This document shows, one piece after another, positions 8,918 to 17,240 of a DNA stretch of 64,000 bases. The DNA lies in NCBI RefSeq assembly GCF_002813775.1, contig NZ_CP020370.1, forward strand, positions 1,331,501 to 1,395,500, read 5' to 3'. Positions within the stretch are counted from its first letter, which is position 1; each line of letters starts with the position of its first letter. The position numbers and the translations under genes were made by a program. Source of the stretch: Candidatus Thiodictyon syntrophicum. GTDB lineage: Bacteria; Pseudomonadota; Gammaproteobacteria; Chromatiales; Chromatiaceae. Below the pieces are notes generated by a model that saw only the letters and a program-made list of their open reading frames with translations, searched no databases and was not told the origin of the DNA.

Positions 8918-9958
8918 TCAATGCGCCGGCTTCGCCATCGGTGTCAGGGCCTTGGCACTCGCCGCCATCGCCTTGCGGTCCGCATCCGGGAGCGCGATCA
9001 GGCCCTTGTCCGCCAGGTAACCATCGGGACCCCAGGCCTTGTCGCTGGTAAACTCGGCCACGTACTGCTTGATCCCGGGGATGGCGTCCACATGCCCGTT
9101 CTTCACATAGAAATACAGCGAGCGCGAGATGGGATAGGCGGCGCTGGAGATGCTGTCGTAGGTCGGCGCCACACCGCCGACCTTGCTGCCCCGGACCTTA
9201 TCCTCGTTCTGCTCCAGGAAGCTGTAACCGAAGACACCGACGGCCTTGGGGTTGGCGACCAGCTTCTGGACGATCAGGTTGTCGTTCTCGCCGGCCTCGA
9301 TATAGGCCCCGTCTTCACGGATGGCCTGGCACACCGCTTGGTGCTTCTTCTCGTCGGACTTCTTGAGGGCCTTGAGCGCCGGGAAGCTGTTACAGCCGCC
9401 GTCCATCGCCAGTTCGGCGAAGGCGTCACGGGTACCGGAGGTCGGCGGCGGGCCCAGCACCTCGATCTTGGTGTCCGGCAGGGCCGGGTTCACGTCCTTC
9501 CAGGTCTTGTTGGGGTTGGGGACCAGGTCACCCTTGTCGTTCGGGACGTCCTTGGCCAGGGCGAGGAAGATGTCCTTGAGGCTCAGGTCCAACCCTTGAC
9601 CGGCCTTGGACTCCGCGAGCACGATGCCGTCGAAGCCGATCCGCACCTCGGTGATCTCCTTGACCCCGTTGCCCACGCATACCTCGAACTCGGACGCCTT
9701 CATCGCGCGCGAGGCGTTGGCGATGTCCGGGGTATCGACCCCAGAGCCGGCGCAGAACAGCTTGATGCCGCCGCCGGTCCCGGTGGACTCGACCTTGGGC
9801 GTCTTGAAGCCGCCGCGCCCGAAGTTCTCCGCCACCGCGGTGGAGAAGGGAAACACCGTCGAGGAGCCGACGATGTTGATGCTGTCCCGGGCCAGGGCCT
9901 GGGCGGACAGGGACGCGGCCGTCAGGGCCAGGACCGCGGCGAGTGCTTGCTTGGACAT
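8918..9958 (-). CDS. pstS: Phosphate-binding periplasmic protein PstS
   Basis: A 346-residue secreted phosphate receptor that delivers phosphate to PstCAB. The ATG at 9958 begins a clear signal peptide (MSKQALAAVLALTAASLSAQALA) with cleavage expected near ALA-RDS. The mature protein starts with INIVGSSTVFPFSTAVAENF, the phosphate-loop region of PstS, followed by STGTGGGIKLFCAG, DIANASRAMK and PPPTSGTRDAFAELAMDGG, all ligand-site motifs of the family. The frame is open 14 residues upstream but the signal peptide fixes the start. It is first in the operon, preceded by two Pho-box-like sites. Confidence 0.97.
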   Translation of the reverse strand: MSKQALAAVLALTAASLSAQALARDSINIVGSSTVFPFSTAVAENFGRGGFKTPKVESTGTGGGIKLFCAGSGVDTPDIANASRAMKASEFEVCVGNGVKEITEVRIGFDGIVLAESKAGQGLDLSLKDIFLALAKDVPNDKGDLVPNPNKTWKDVNPALPDTKIEVLGPPPTSGTRDAFAELAMDGGCNSFPALKALKKSDEKKHQAVCQAIREDGAYIEAGENDNLIVQKLVANPKAVGVFGYSFLEQNEDKVRGSKVGGVAPTYDSISSAAYPISRSLYFYVKNGHVDAIPGIKQYVAEFTSDKAWGPDGYLADKGLIALPDADRKAMAASAKALTPMAKPAH

Positions 9959-10024
9959 AGGGTGTCGCTCGTTGGGGGGTAAGAGACCAAAGGCGCCCAT
10001 GTTAGGCGCCCCGTCTTACCCCCG

Positions 10025-10087
10025 GGTGAAGATCGTGTGACGTTATGGCGAACATCCTAGGTCGCGAAGATGACGGCCGTGTGACAG
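10025..10087 (-). promoter_or_regulatory. Two Pho-box-like sites upstream of pstS
   Basis: On the minus strand, CTGTCAC-ACGG-CCGTCAT (10087 to 10070) matches the PhoB binding pattern: two 7-base direct repeats spaced by four bases. Ten bases after it lies TAGGAT (10059-10054), four of six matches to a -10 box, which is the normal geometry of a PhoB-dependent promoter lacking a -35 box. A weaker pair, CGTCACA-CGAT-CTTCACC (10042 to 10025), is 45 bases closer to the gene. The sites are 67-130 bases before the pstS start. Confidence 0.7.
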
Positions 10088-10891
10088 GAAGCGGAAAATT
10101 CACCGGTACCGGGGTCGGCAGGGGCGGCGGCGCGGTCTCATGAAGATGTTGAGCCCCGCCGCGGCTTGGCCTTGGCAGCGGCTCGACCTGGGCGGGATTG
10201 GGCCCAACATCCTCGCCAAGCGACGCGCGACACACCTGGGGCCCCGGTCAGCCGCCTTGCTCAACCCCCGAAACGAGACCCCTGGATGCGGCGGCGCCGG
10301 TGACCGGACTGCGCAGCAACTTCGCCCAACTCGAAGCACAGGACGTGCAACTCCTCTTTAGTCGGGCTGATGCTCCAGCGCAAGCGGCGGCATCTGAGCG
10401 AGGCCGCCGCCCGCGACTTCGAGACCTGCGCCGGTCTGACCCCCGGCCGCCACCCAGGCGTCCAGCACCGGAGGTCGAGGCTTTAGCCGGATCAGGGCCG
10501 TGCAGACGCGATGTCGACCGGCTAACGGTCATGGCACCCGCGCCACCCCGGAACATGAAAGTCCTCTCGACCGCTCGCTCGATGGCCAGCGTGCGGGGCA
10601 GCGTAGTCAGGGCTTCCAGCCCTGACTGTTCCAGCCCCGACACCGTCAGGCCAGGATGGCCTGACTACGCACTTTCACGGTAAAGCCTCGACCTCCGGTC
10701 TCCTTGCGGCCGCAATGACGATCAAGGTGCGGTTTAAGCCAGAAGGGCCTTGCATACCAGTCCAGGGCAATGCCCTGGGATCGCGCAATCGCGTCTATCA
10801 GCCGTCAACACGGTGAACTGCGGCGGCGTGATGAGGGTATTGCTCTGCAATTCAAGAAGCGAGCGCCTGACTCGCGCCAGACGCGGCCCAC
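10088..10891. other. Region without an intact gene; remnants and hairpins
   Basis: No complete gene is supported. On the plus strand 10300-10460 reads like a decayed coding segment in two frames: SNFAQLEAQDVQLL in one, then LMLQRKRRHLSEAAARDFETCAGL in the next, suggesting a frameshifted remnant. At 10605-10675 there are hairpins such as GTCAGGGCTTCCAGCCCTGAC and GTCAGGCCAGGATGGCCTGAC. At 10755-10781 is a short copy of the CCAGGGCAATGCCCTGG repeat. Confidence 0.5.
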
Positions 10892-11320
10892 TCACTCGGT
10901 CTTGCCCTTGGCGCCCTTCCCCGCCGCGCCCTTCGCCTTGGTCCGCCCGAGTGAGCGGATCAGGCTCATGGTGGCGGTGAAGAAGTCGTCGCCGGGGCGG
11001 GCCTGGCAACGGGCGTGGATGCTGGTGAGCGCGGCGTCCAGTTCGGCACCGGCCAGGACATCGGCGGCCGTGGCCAGGTTCAGACCGGTGACGAACCCGG
11101 CCAACCACTCGCGATAGCGCAGATACTCGGCCCCGCTGACCGCCGCGGGCGCCGCATCGCCCGGGGCGGCGGCCAGGAACTCGCGGCAGGGCTTGACGCC
11201 GTAGCCCCAGAGGGCCGGACCGGCGCCGGCCGCGACACTGCACAGGCCCAGACCGAGCGCCAGGGCGGCGAGGCAGGGCGCACGTGGGGGGGTGCCGCGG
11301 GGAGTTTGCAAAGGGGCCAT
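10892..11320 (-). CDS. Small secreted protein, unknown function
   Basis: A 142-residue protein with an N-terminal signal peptide (hydrophobic core LAALALGLGLCSVAAGAG). The mature part has two well-spaced cysteines (VKPCREF and HARCQAR) and a central segment YLRYREWLAGFVTGLNLATA, followed by FFTATMSLIRSL and a Lys/Gly-rich tail. The pattern of a Cys, a W..G...G.N helix and a second Cys recalls small helical periplasmic proteins of the HdeA/Rap1a type, but I cannot assign a family. The start ATG at 11320 has AGGA eight bases upstream. It stands alone between two gaps. Confidence 0.7.
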   Translation of the reverse strand: MAPLQTPRGTPPRAPCLAALALGLGLCSVAAGAGPALWGYGVKPCREFLAAAPGDAAPAAVSGAEYLRYREWLAGFVTGLNLATAADVLAGAELDAALTSIHARCQARPGDDFFTATMSLIRSLGRTKAKGAAGKGAKGKTE

Positions 11321-11566
11321 GTCATGCTTCCTGTGAGACGGGGGTGGGGCGAGACGTTACCATGGGGGGATTTTACCGGCGATTCGGGGCGTCCCTCCAT
11401 GCGCGCGTCGATCGAGCGCCGGACCGCAAGTCCCGCGGGTCAAGGCGCAGGGCTGTTATCGGACTGGTAGCGCCTTCATCTTCGTTCTTGCGCTTGCTCG
11501 ATCGCCGCACCGGCGTCGGCAACTGCGCTTCGCGGCACTCGCCTTGACCCCTGGGTTCGGTCTACT

Positions 11567-12469
11567 TTGGCCCTGGCCCGATCCGTCCGCAACCTGGCGC
11601 CATTGATATCCGTGTCGACTGTCGAACAGATTGATCTGAGTTCTCATCCGGGCCGCGTCTTCGTGCTCGGCGACCTCCACGGCATGGCCCACGCGCTGGA
11701 GCGGCTCCTGGACCTGGCCGGCTTCGACCGGGCCTGTGACCTGGTCTGGTCCCTGGGCGACCTGATCGACCGCGGACCCTACTCACAGCGCTGTCTTGAG
11801 CTGCTGGACGAGCCCTGGTTTCGGGCCATCCGCGGCAACCATGAGCAACTCCTGCTCGATGCCGCCGACGACCGTGACGCCTGGCTCCAATGGACGGTCA
11901 ACGGGGGGGATTGGTCCTTAGGCTATGCCTGGGACGACCCGGCGCTGCGCGCCCGGCTCGCGGCCCTGCCGTGGGCCTGCGAGTTGACGACCCAGGTGGG
12001 GCGGATCGGCCTGGTCCACGCGGACGTGGATCGCACCTGCGATTGGCCGCAACTGCTGGCGGCGCTGGCGGCGGATCGGGGACTGACCCGTCAAACGGCC
12101 CTGTGGTCGCGCAGCAGCGCCAATCAGGCGATGCGCGGGCTGCCCGGCCGGCAGGTGCCCGGGGTCGATCTGGTCCTGGTCGGCCACACCATTATGACCC
12201 GGTCTTTCCAGTGGGGAAATCTGTGGTTCATGGACTCGGGCGCGGTGGTCACCGATGACCCGAGCGCTGCCTTGTCCATGCTGGAGGTCCATCCGACCCT
12301 CAAGCTGTGGTCGCTGCCCACCGCCCACGACCCCATAACCTCCCAGTGGTGGTCCGGGCAAATGGACCGGGTCGCCGCCGCCCAGGCGCGGCGATCGTCA
12401 GGGAGCGGCGCGCGCGCCCCCGGATCGGTTCCCGGTGACCAGGAAGGCGATCAGGCCCGCCCGCCGTAG
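11567..12469 (+). CDS. Serine/threonine-type metallophosphoesterase (PrpA/PP1-like)
   Basis: A 300-residue calcineurin-like phosphatase. The metal-site motifs are all present in order: GDLHG, SLGDLIDRGPYS, IRGNHEQLL, HADV and GHTIM. This set, with the short spacing, is that of the bacterial PrpA/PP1-like or diadenosine-tetraphosphatase-like group acting in the cytoplasm. The substrate could be phosphoprotein or a dinucleotide; sequence alone does not decide. The frame opens with TTG at 11567; a GTG at 11612 just before STVEQIDL is an equally good start, and neither has a clear ribosome site. The last 30 residues are low-complexity and end beside a GTCCGC repeat. Confidence 0.88.
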   Translation: MALARSVRNLAPLISVSTVEQIDLSSHPGRVFVLGDLHGMAHALERLLDLAGFDRACDLVWSLGDLIDRGPYSQRCLELLDEPWFRAIRGNHEQLLLDAADDRDAWLQWTVNGGDWSLGYAWDDPALRARLAALPWACELTTQVGRIGLVHADVDRTCDWPQLLAALAADRGLTRQTALWSRSSANQAMRGLPGRQVPGVDLVLVGHTIMTRSFQWGNLWFMDSGAVVTDDPSAALSMLEVHPTLKLWSLPTAHDPITSQWWSGQMDRVAAAQARRSSGSGARAPGSVPGDQEGDQARPP

Positions 12470-12496
12470 GGTCCGCTGTGCGGACCAACAACCGCG

Positions 12497-13063
12497 CTAA
12501 GACTTCGGCAGCGTCACCCCGCGCTGACCCTGATACTTGCCGGCGCGATCCCGATACGAGGTCTCGCATACCTCATCGGACTCGAAGAACAGGATCTGCG
12601 CCACCCCTTCATTGGCATAGATCTTGGCCGGCAGGGTGGTGGTATTGGAGAACTCCAGGGTTACATGGCCTTCCCATTCGGGTTCCAAGGGCGTTACGTT
12701 TACTATTATACCGCAACGCGCATACGTTGATTTTCCAAGACAAATTACCAGAACGTTACGTGGTATACGGAAATATTCGACGGTCCGCGCCAGGGCGAAT
12801 GAGTTGGGCGGAATGATGCAGACATCCGACTTCAAATCCACGAAGCTGTTGGAATCGAAGTTCTTGGGGTCGACGATCGCCGAATTGATGTTGGTGAAGA
12901 TCTTGAATTCATCGGCGCAGCGCACGTCGTAGCCGTAGCTGGAGGTGCCATAGGAGATCAGGCGCCCGGTCTCGCCCTCGCGCACCTGTCCGGGCTCGAA
13001 GGGCTCGATCATGCCGTGTGCGGCGGCCATGCGGCGGATCCAACGGTCGGACTTGATGGTCAT
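12497..13063 (-). CDS. dcd: dCTP deaminase
   Basis: A 188-residue enzyme converting dCTP to dUTP, feeding dTMP synthesis. Typical motifs are present: [20 protein letters not shown] at residues 37-56, [33 protein letters not shown] with the catalytic Glu in TLEFSN, and the C-terminal [11 protein letters not shown] nucleotide-closing tail. Length is exactly that of the trimeric Dcd family. It is a lone gene between a metallophosphatase and a region of fragments; the end of the gene lies 11 bases from a GTCCGC repeat. Confidence 0.98.
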   Translation of the reverse strand: MTIKSDRWIRRMAAAHGMIEPFEPGQVREGETGRLISYGTSSYGYDVRCADEFKIFTNINSAIVDPKNFDSNSFVDLKSDVCIIPPNSFALARTVEYFRIPRNVLVICLGKSTYARCGIIVNVTPLEPEWEGHVTLEFSNTTTLPAKIYANEGVAQILFFESDEVCETSYRDRAGKYQGQRGVTLPKS

Positions 13064-13097
13064 CAGGGCTGCTCATGCGTGCGAAACAACGTCAAGG

Positions 13098-13246
13098 TTA
13101 CAACGACTCGCGCCACGCGGCAAAATCCGGCCCATGGAGCCTGAGTTCATCGCGTCCGGCAGGCGCACGGCGGCGAGCGGAGCACGTTGCCAGGTTCGTA
13201 GCGATCACCCTCGCGCAACTGATCGGCACGGAAGTGCCCGGTTCGG
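13098..13246 (-). pseudogene. Fragment of a Uma2-type nuclease N-terminus
   Basis: On the minus strand, the reading HFRADQLREGDRYELATC... matches the start of the Uma2 protein encoded at 14882-15673 (FRADQLQDGDRYELSNG), then diverges into about 30 unrelated residues and stops at 13098. The rest of the roughly 190-residue Uma2 domain is missing. I read it as a decayed duplicate of the nearby gene. Confidence 0.5.
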
Positions 13247-13430
13247 ACCTGAAGGCGGGCAGTATTTTAACGCCTGGTGTCGGCTCGGGTGGTGCCCTGG
13301 GTTCCTTCGCGCTAACCTTAAGGCCCGCAAGCGATCGCGTCCAACCTGGAGGCGCGGCGCCACGCGCGACCCGCAGCCCCGCGTCGCCGGGTAAGCACTT
13401 CAATGCGACCGATAACCGTGGAGGGTCCCC

Positions 13431-13860
13431 ATGACCGCCCCGATCAAGGAAAAACACCTGGACCTGCTCCAGGGCATCGTCAACCGTATGGCCGGCAACT
13501 CCTTTCTACTCAGGGGCTGGTCGGTGACCCTGGTGTCGGCCCTGCTGACGTTGGGCGCAAACCACGCCCAACCGCTGGTGGTGGCCATTGCATTGCTCCC
13601 GGTCTTCACCTTTTGGGGCCTCGACGGCTATATTCCTGGCCCAGGAGCGACTCTTCCGCGACCTCTACGCCAAGGTCATCGACCCGCACCAGCCGGTGCC
13701 GGACTACTCCCTGAGGATCGCCCCCTGCACCTTTCCCCTCTGGTTCAGCACGGTGCGCCGCCCGCTCCTGTTGGTCCTTCACGGCGCCGTGCTCACGGTT
13801 ACCGTCTGCGTACTGGCGTATCTGTGGAGCGGCGGGGCGATGGCGCCGGCCCTTCACTGA
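13431..13860 (+). pseudogene. Small membrane protein gene with a one-base frameshift
   Basis: The ATG at 13431 starts MTAPIKEKHLDLLQGIVNRMAGNSFLLRGWSVTL..., with membrane segments (VTLVSALLTL and VVAIALLPVFTFWGL). At about 13632 an extra A breaks the frame; skipping it gives GY-FLAQERLFRDLYAKV... and continues to 13860 with a further hydrophobic helix (LLLVLHGAVLTVTVCVLAYLW). Together this is a roughly 142-residue family of bacterial membrane proteins with two to three helices and a central QERLFR..Y motif, function unknown. The join is so clean that either a recent mutation or a sequencing error is likely. Confidence 0.7.
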
Positions 13861-13914
13861 CCGCCTGCGGCGCCACACGAGTGGATCGACGCGGAGATTC
13901 CGAGACGGTCTCGC

Positions 13915-13982
13915 GTAGGGTGCGCCGTGCGCACCGGACGCCGCGCTGGCCCCGCCTGGAAGGTGCGCACGGCGCACCCTAC
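13915..13982. repeat. Perfect 21-bp inverted repeat (GTAGGGTGCGCCGTGCGCAC type)
   Basis: Arms at 13915-13935 and 13962-13982 are exact complements of 21 bases around a 26-base loop. A relative of this sequence is near 3955-3980. The GTAGGGT start resembles the arms of the GTCCGC hairpins (GTAGGGTCCGCTGTGCGGAC), suggesting two diverged versions of one repeat family. Confidence 0.8.
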
Positions 13983-14706
13983 AAAGTGCGGTTTGACGGT
14001 CCGAGGACTTCCGCTGGCCGGCACCAGGGTTCACCTCACGGACCGGCACGGGCTGGCTAACTGTGCGGCGGCTCCTGTCCGGACGCGAGGGCCCAATCGC
14101 GCGGGAGTTGCGGACGATGAGGCGTTCTGCCGGTCGGCGAGGGCATCCGCCGCTTCACGGACCGCCTCGTCGGCGATATGCTGGAGCAGGTCAACACCAG
14201 GCTGATCCCCCGTGACCGCCCTACCCGGACGGCGGATAACGTCGCCGTGGTCCATCGCCTGAGCGTCGGAACAGCGTCCGCAGGCCAGCTACTTCCACCC
14301 TTCGGACGATCCTCGCCGCCATGTAATCGCTGATCCCCCTGGCCATCATCGCGCTTGCCCTGGTGCCCATGTTTCTGCTGGTTGGCGCCGTTTGGGCCTG
14401 GAATGTGACATGGACCGAGCGCTCCGAGGTCCTCGCCATCTACCCGAAGGCCTGCGGCTTCATGCTCAAACCCCTCCCTGGTGATTCGCCACTCGCCACC
14501 GACACCATCCGGCGTATCGCCTATCAGGTCGAACAACTCTGCCGCCTGCCGGACCCGAATCAGGCCACCGGTAAGCAGCCCCGTAGCCCGGATGGAGCGC
14601 AGCGAAATCCGGGGGCGGCCTCGCGGATACTCAATAAATCAGTAGGTTGCCGCGAGAACCTGGATTGCGCTGCGCTCCATCCAGGCTACGACCTGACGCG
14701 ATTCTT

Positions 14707-14777
14707 CTCTGCGTCGCTGCGCCTCTGCGTGAGATTCTTTAAAGAGGTCTCAGGCAGAGGCGCAGAAACGCAGAGGC
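14707..14777. repeat. Hairpin with CTCTGCG-type arms
   Basis: The left arm (CTGCGTCGCTGCGCCTCTGCGTGAGA, read over 14709-14734) faces TCTCAGGCAGAGGCGCAGAAACGCAGAG on the right. The arms are built from imperfect repeats of CTCTGCG and its complement, like the other tandem-unit hairpins in this window. Confidence 0.6.
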
Positions 14778-14881
14778 GGTGACCCGCGCGCGACGCTTGG
14801 TTAACCCGCGAGGGCTCGTCGCGGCTGAAGCCGCTCCCACGGCGTCGCTGCGCGATCTGTTGGGTCGGCGTCCGGGATGCC

Positions 14882-15673
14882 TCAGTCGAACAGGCGGGCC
14901 GGGTCGGTGATCCGCGCGGCGGCCAGCAGCCAGGTCTTGAGCTGGGCCAGGTCGCGGCAGGCGGCGATGCGCTCCCGGGCGGCGGCCGGGACCTCCAGTT
15001 GGCGGTCCGCGAGCAGGGCCAGGATGGACTCGGCGATGCCCTTGCGCAGCCCCTCTCTGCGCGCCTCGCTGCGTCCCTCGGCGCGTACCGCGTCCAGCCC
15101 GTCGTATCCCGCTCGTTGGAGCAGGTTACGCATCACGGTACGGTCGGCCGCCGCCCGGTCGAACAGCGCATCCACGGGGATCGGGTTGCGCAGGATACCG
15201 GGGGTACTGAGGTCGTCGCCGCTGCCGTAGACCTGCACCGGTTGGCCGGGGCGGTGGACCTCGACCCGGCGCGGACCCGTGAGTCGGGCCACCCAGGCGT
15301 AGCTGGTCCCGCCCGCGAGCAGTTCGCCGATCTTCACCCGCAAGTCGGCCTCGTCCCGGCCGACGCCCGCGTATTCCACCGCGAGCGATGGGGCGCCCTC
15401 GCGCCAGCCGCGAGCGTCGGTCGGGGCCGCGACCGCAACGTCGGGGGCGCGCAGGGTTCGCGGGGTCAGCGCAAACCCGGCATCGATACCGGCCCATGCC
15501 ACCTCCGGATCGCTCGCGATGACCGCTGCCCCCGTCAGGGTGCGGCTGGCGTCTTCGGGGTCCGCGGGTGGGCAATAGATCGGGTGACCGTTGGACAGTT
15601 CGTAGCGGTCGCCGTCCTGCAACTGATCGGCCCGGAAGGGGCCAGGGGTCGGTTTGGGGTCGGGACTGCCCAT
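14882..15673 (-). CDS. Uma2 family PD-(D/E)XK nuclease-like protein
   Basis: A 263-residue Uma2 (DUF820) protein. The nuclease-like core includes RAPDVAVAAP at about 80-89, SLAVEYAG at about 100-107 and the K-x-x-E-L-L segment VKIGELLAGGTSYAWVARL, matching the Asp, Glu and Lys positions of the PD-(D/E)XK fold. Uma2 proteins are common, often multicopy genes in cyanobacteria and purple bacteria with no settled function. The C-terminal 70 residues add a helical segment with an EARREGLRKGIAESILALL pattern also seen in Rpn-type proteins. A partial copy of its N-terminus lies at 13098-13246 and a distant Uma2 gene at 45004-45609. Confidence 0.8.
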   Translation of the reverse strand: MGSPDPKPTPGPFRADQLQDGDRYELSNGHPIYCPPADPEDASRTLTGAAVIASDPEVAWAGIDAGFALTPRTLRAPDVAVAAPTDARGWREGAPSLAVEYAGVGRDEADLRVKIGELLAGGTSYAWVARLTGPRRVEVHRPGQPVQVYGSGDDLSTPGILRNPIPVDALFDRAAADRTVMRNLLQRAGYDGLDAVRAEGRSEARREGLRKGIAESILALLADRQLEVPAAARERIAACRDLAQLKTWLLAAARITDPARLFD

Positions 15674-15926
15674 GGCGTTGGCCTTGTGGATGACTCGAAG
15701 AAAGCGGATCTCTAAGGACCAGTCCTCGGGATCAGGCTTACGGCATCTTGACCAACGCCGCCAGGGCGCCGACCTGGGCGAACATGAGGGGGATGAGCCA
15801 CATCAGCAGGCTGAAGCCTTGGACTCCAGGGGGCGCGGGCTGTCCTGGTGATGCCGCTCCAGCGGTGTCACGGGAATGGAGCGGGGGCGTCCCGCCCCCG
15901 CGCGGGGCGGGACGCCCCGCCTCCGA
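15674..15926. repeat. Intergenic hairpins downstream of mrp
   Basis: This gap holds no gene. Around 15853-15873 is a CCGCTCCAGCGGTGTCACGG unit and at 15881-15920 two back-to-back GC hairpins (GCGGGGGCG / CGCCCCCGC and GGGGCGGGACGCCCC). The same two-part arrangement follows rpoC at 620-718. Confidence 0.5.
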
Positions 15927-17018
15927 TCAGTTGTTCTGGATCACGATCCGCGGGAACTTGGCCGCATAGTCCTTGGTCTGGAGCGACAGCTTGGCCGCGG
16001 TGCGGCGCGCGATCTCGCGATAGATGGCGGTGATGCGCGAGTCGGGCTGGGCGACGACCGTGGGGCGGCCGTTGTCGGTCTCCTCGCGGATGTGGATGTC
16101 GAGCGGCAGTGAGCCCAGGAGGTCGATGCCGTACTGATCGGCCATGCTCTGACCGCCGCCGGAGCCGAAGATGAACTCCTCGTGACCGCACTTGGAGCAG
16201 ATATGGGTGGACATGTTCTCCACGATGCCGAGCACCGGGACCTCCACCTTCTGGAACATCTTGAGCCCCTTGCGGGCGTCGAGCAGCGCGATGTCCTGGG
16301 GCGTGGTGACGATCACGGCGCCGGACACGGGCACCTTCTGGGCCAGAGTCAACTGGGTGTCGCCGGTGCCCGGGGGCAGGTCGATGATGAGATAGTCCAG
16401 ATCGCTCCAGTTGGTGTCGTTCAGGAGTTGCTCCAGGGCCTGGGTGACCATGGGGCCGCGCCAGATCATCGGGGTCTCCTCGTCGATGAGGAAGCCGATG
16501 GACATGGCCTGGAGTTCGTAGGCGACCATCGGCTGCAGGCTGTTGTCGCCCGTGAGCTCGGGCTTGCCGGTGATGCCCAGCATGCGCGGCTGGGAGGGGC
16601 CGTAGATGTCGGCGTCCAGGAGACCGACCCGCGCCCCCTCGGCGACCAGTGCGAGTGCCAGGTTGACCGCCGTGGTGGACTTGCCGACGCCGCCCTTGCC
16701 GGAGGCCACGGCGATGATGTTCTTCACATTGTCGATGGGCTTGAGCGACTTCTGGACCGAGTGGGCCTGGACCTTCCAGCCGACGTCGACCTGGGCCTGC
16801 GCGACCCCGGGGACGGTCAGCACCCGCGCCTTGACGGCCTCGGCCAGGGACTCCTGAATGCCGCGGGCGGGGAAGCCCAAGACCACCGTGACCTTGACCT
16901 GGCCGCCCTCGATGACGATCCCCTTGACGCTCCCGGCGGTGACCAGGTCACGCTGGAGGTGGGGCTCGACGTAGCCCTTGATGGCCGCCTCGACCAGTTC
17001 TTTCGTTACTTCAGCCAC
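15927..17018 (-). CDS. apbC: Mrp/NBP35-type iron-sulfur cluster carrier ATPase
   Basis: A 363-residue Mrp protein, a P-loop ATPase that carries Fe-S clusters to apoproteins in the cytoplasm. It has an N-terminal MIP18-like (DUF59) domain of about 90 residues, then the deviant Walker A SGKGGVGKST, the DADIYGPS motif, DYLIIDLPPGTGD, and a C-x-x-C motif (HICSKCGHEEFIFG) that binds the bridging cluster. The GTG at 17018 is chosen because AGGAG lies six bases upstream and the length is then typical; the frame stays open to 17150. It is divergent from metG, with about 220 bases between the starts. Confidence 0.95.
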   Translation of the reverse strand: MAEVTKELVEAAIKGYVEPHLQRDLVTAGSVKGIVIEGGQVKVTVVLGFPARGIQESLAEAVKARVLTVPGVAQAQVDVGWKVQAHSVQKSLKPIDNVKNIIAVASGKGGVGKSTTAVNLALALVAEGARVGLLDADIYGPSQPRMLGITGKPELTGDNSLQPMVAYELQAMSIGFLIDEETPMIWRGPMVTQALEQLLNDTNWSDLDYLIIDLPPGTGDTQLTLAQKVPVSGAVIVTTPQDIALLDARKGLKMFQKVEVPVLGIVENMSTHICSKCGHEEFIFGSGGGQSMADQYGIDLLGSLPLDIHIREETDNGRPTVVAQPDSRITAIYREIARRTAAKLSLQTKDYAAKFPRIVIQNN

Positions 17019-17240
17019 ATTCTGCTCCTGGTACGACTGGGCACCGGCAGGGCCGGCGCTGGACATGGGTGGGCTTGGCGCGCCTGACAAGCGTTGCACC
17101 GGCCGCCGCCCGCAAGGCCCGGAAGTTTGTCCCGAAGCGCGCCAAATCAAGGGCGCCGCCGTTGGTCGGCCCGCGCTCGCTCGTGAGATACTTGAAAACT
17201 TTGCCCTGCCCGCCCCAGCACGCCCTTAGAGAGCCCGCCC

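Larger units (their letters stand above)
13861..14881. other. Gene-poor kilobase with repeats and remnants
   Basis: No intact gene is convincing. At 14140-14270 a plus-strand frame (GIRRFTDRLVGDMLEQVNTRLI...) and at 14336-14570 another (a hydrophobic helix LIPLAIIALALVPMFLLVGAVWAW followed by CGFMLKPLPGD...) look like pieces of decayed genes. 14578-14700 holds a facing pair of TAGCCCGGATGGAGCGCAGC-type repeats. The two hairpins at 13915-13982 and 14707-14777 are listed separately. Confidence 0.5.

Noticed and set aside
10198-10683. Open frame of 161 codons upstream of the secreted protein gene
   Set aside because: The translation is Arg/Pro/Ala-rich with no family features, and changes of coding character between frames suggest only a decayed remnant.
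13927-14205. Frame of 92 codons in the gene-poor region
   Set aside because: It starts inside the 21-bp inverted repeat and its sequence is not protein-like; a different frame there looks more like an old gene remnant.
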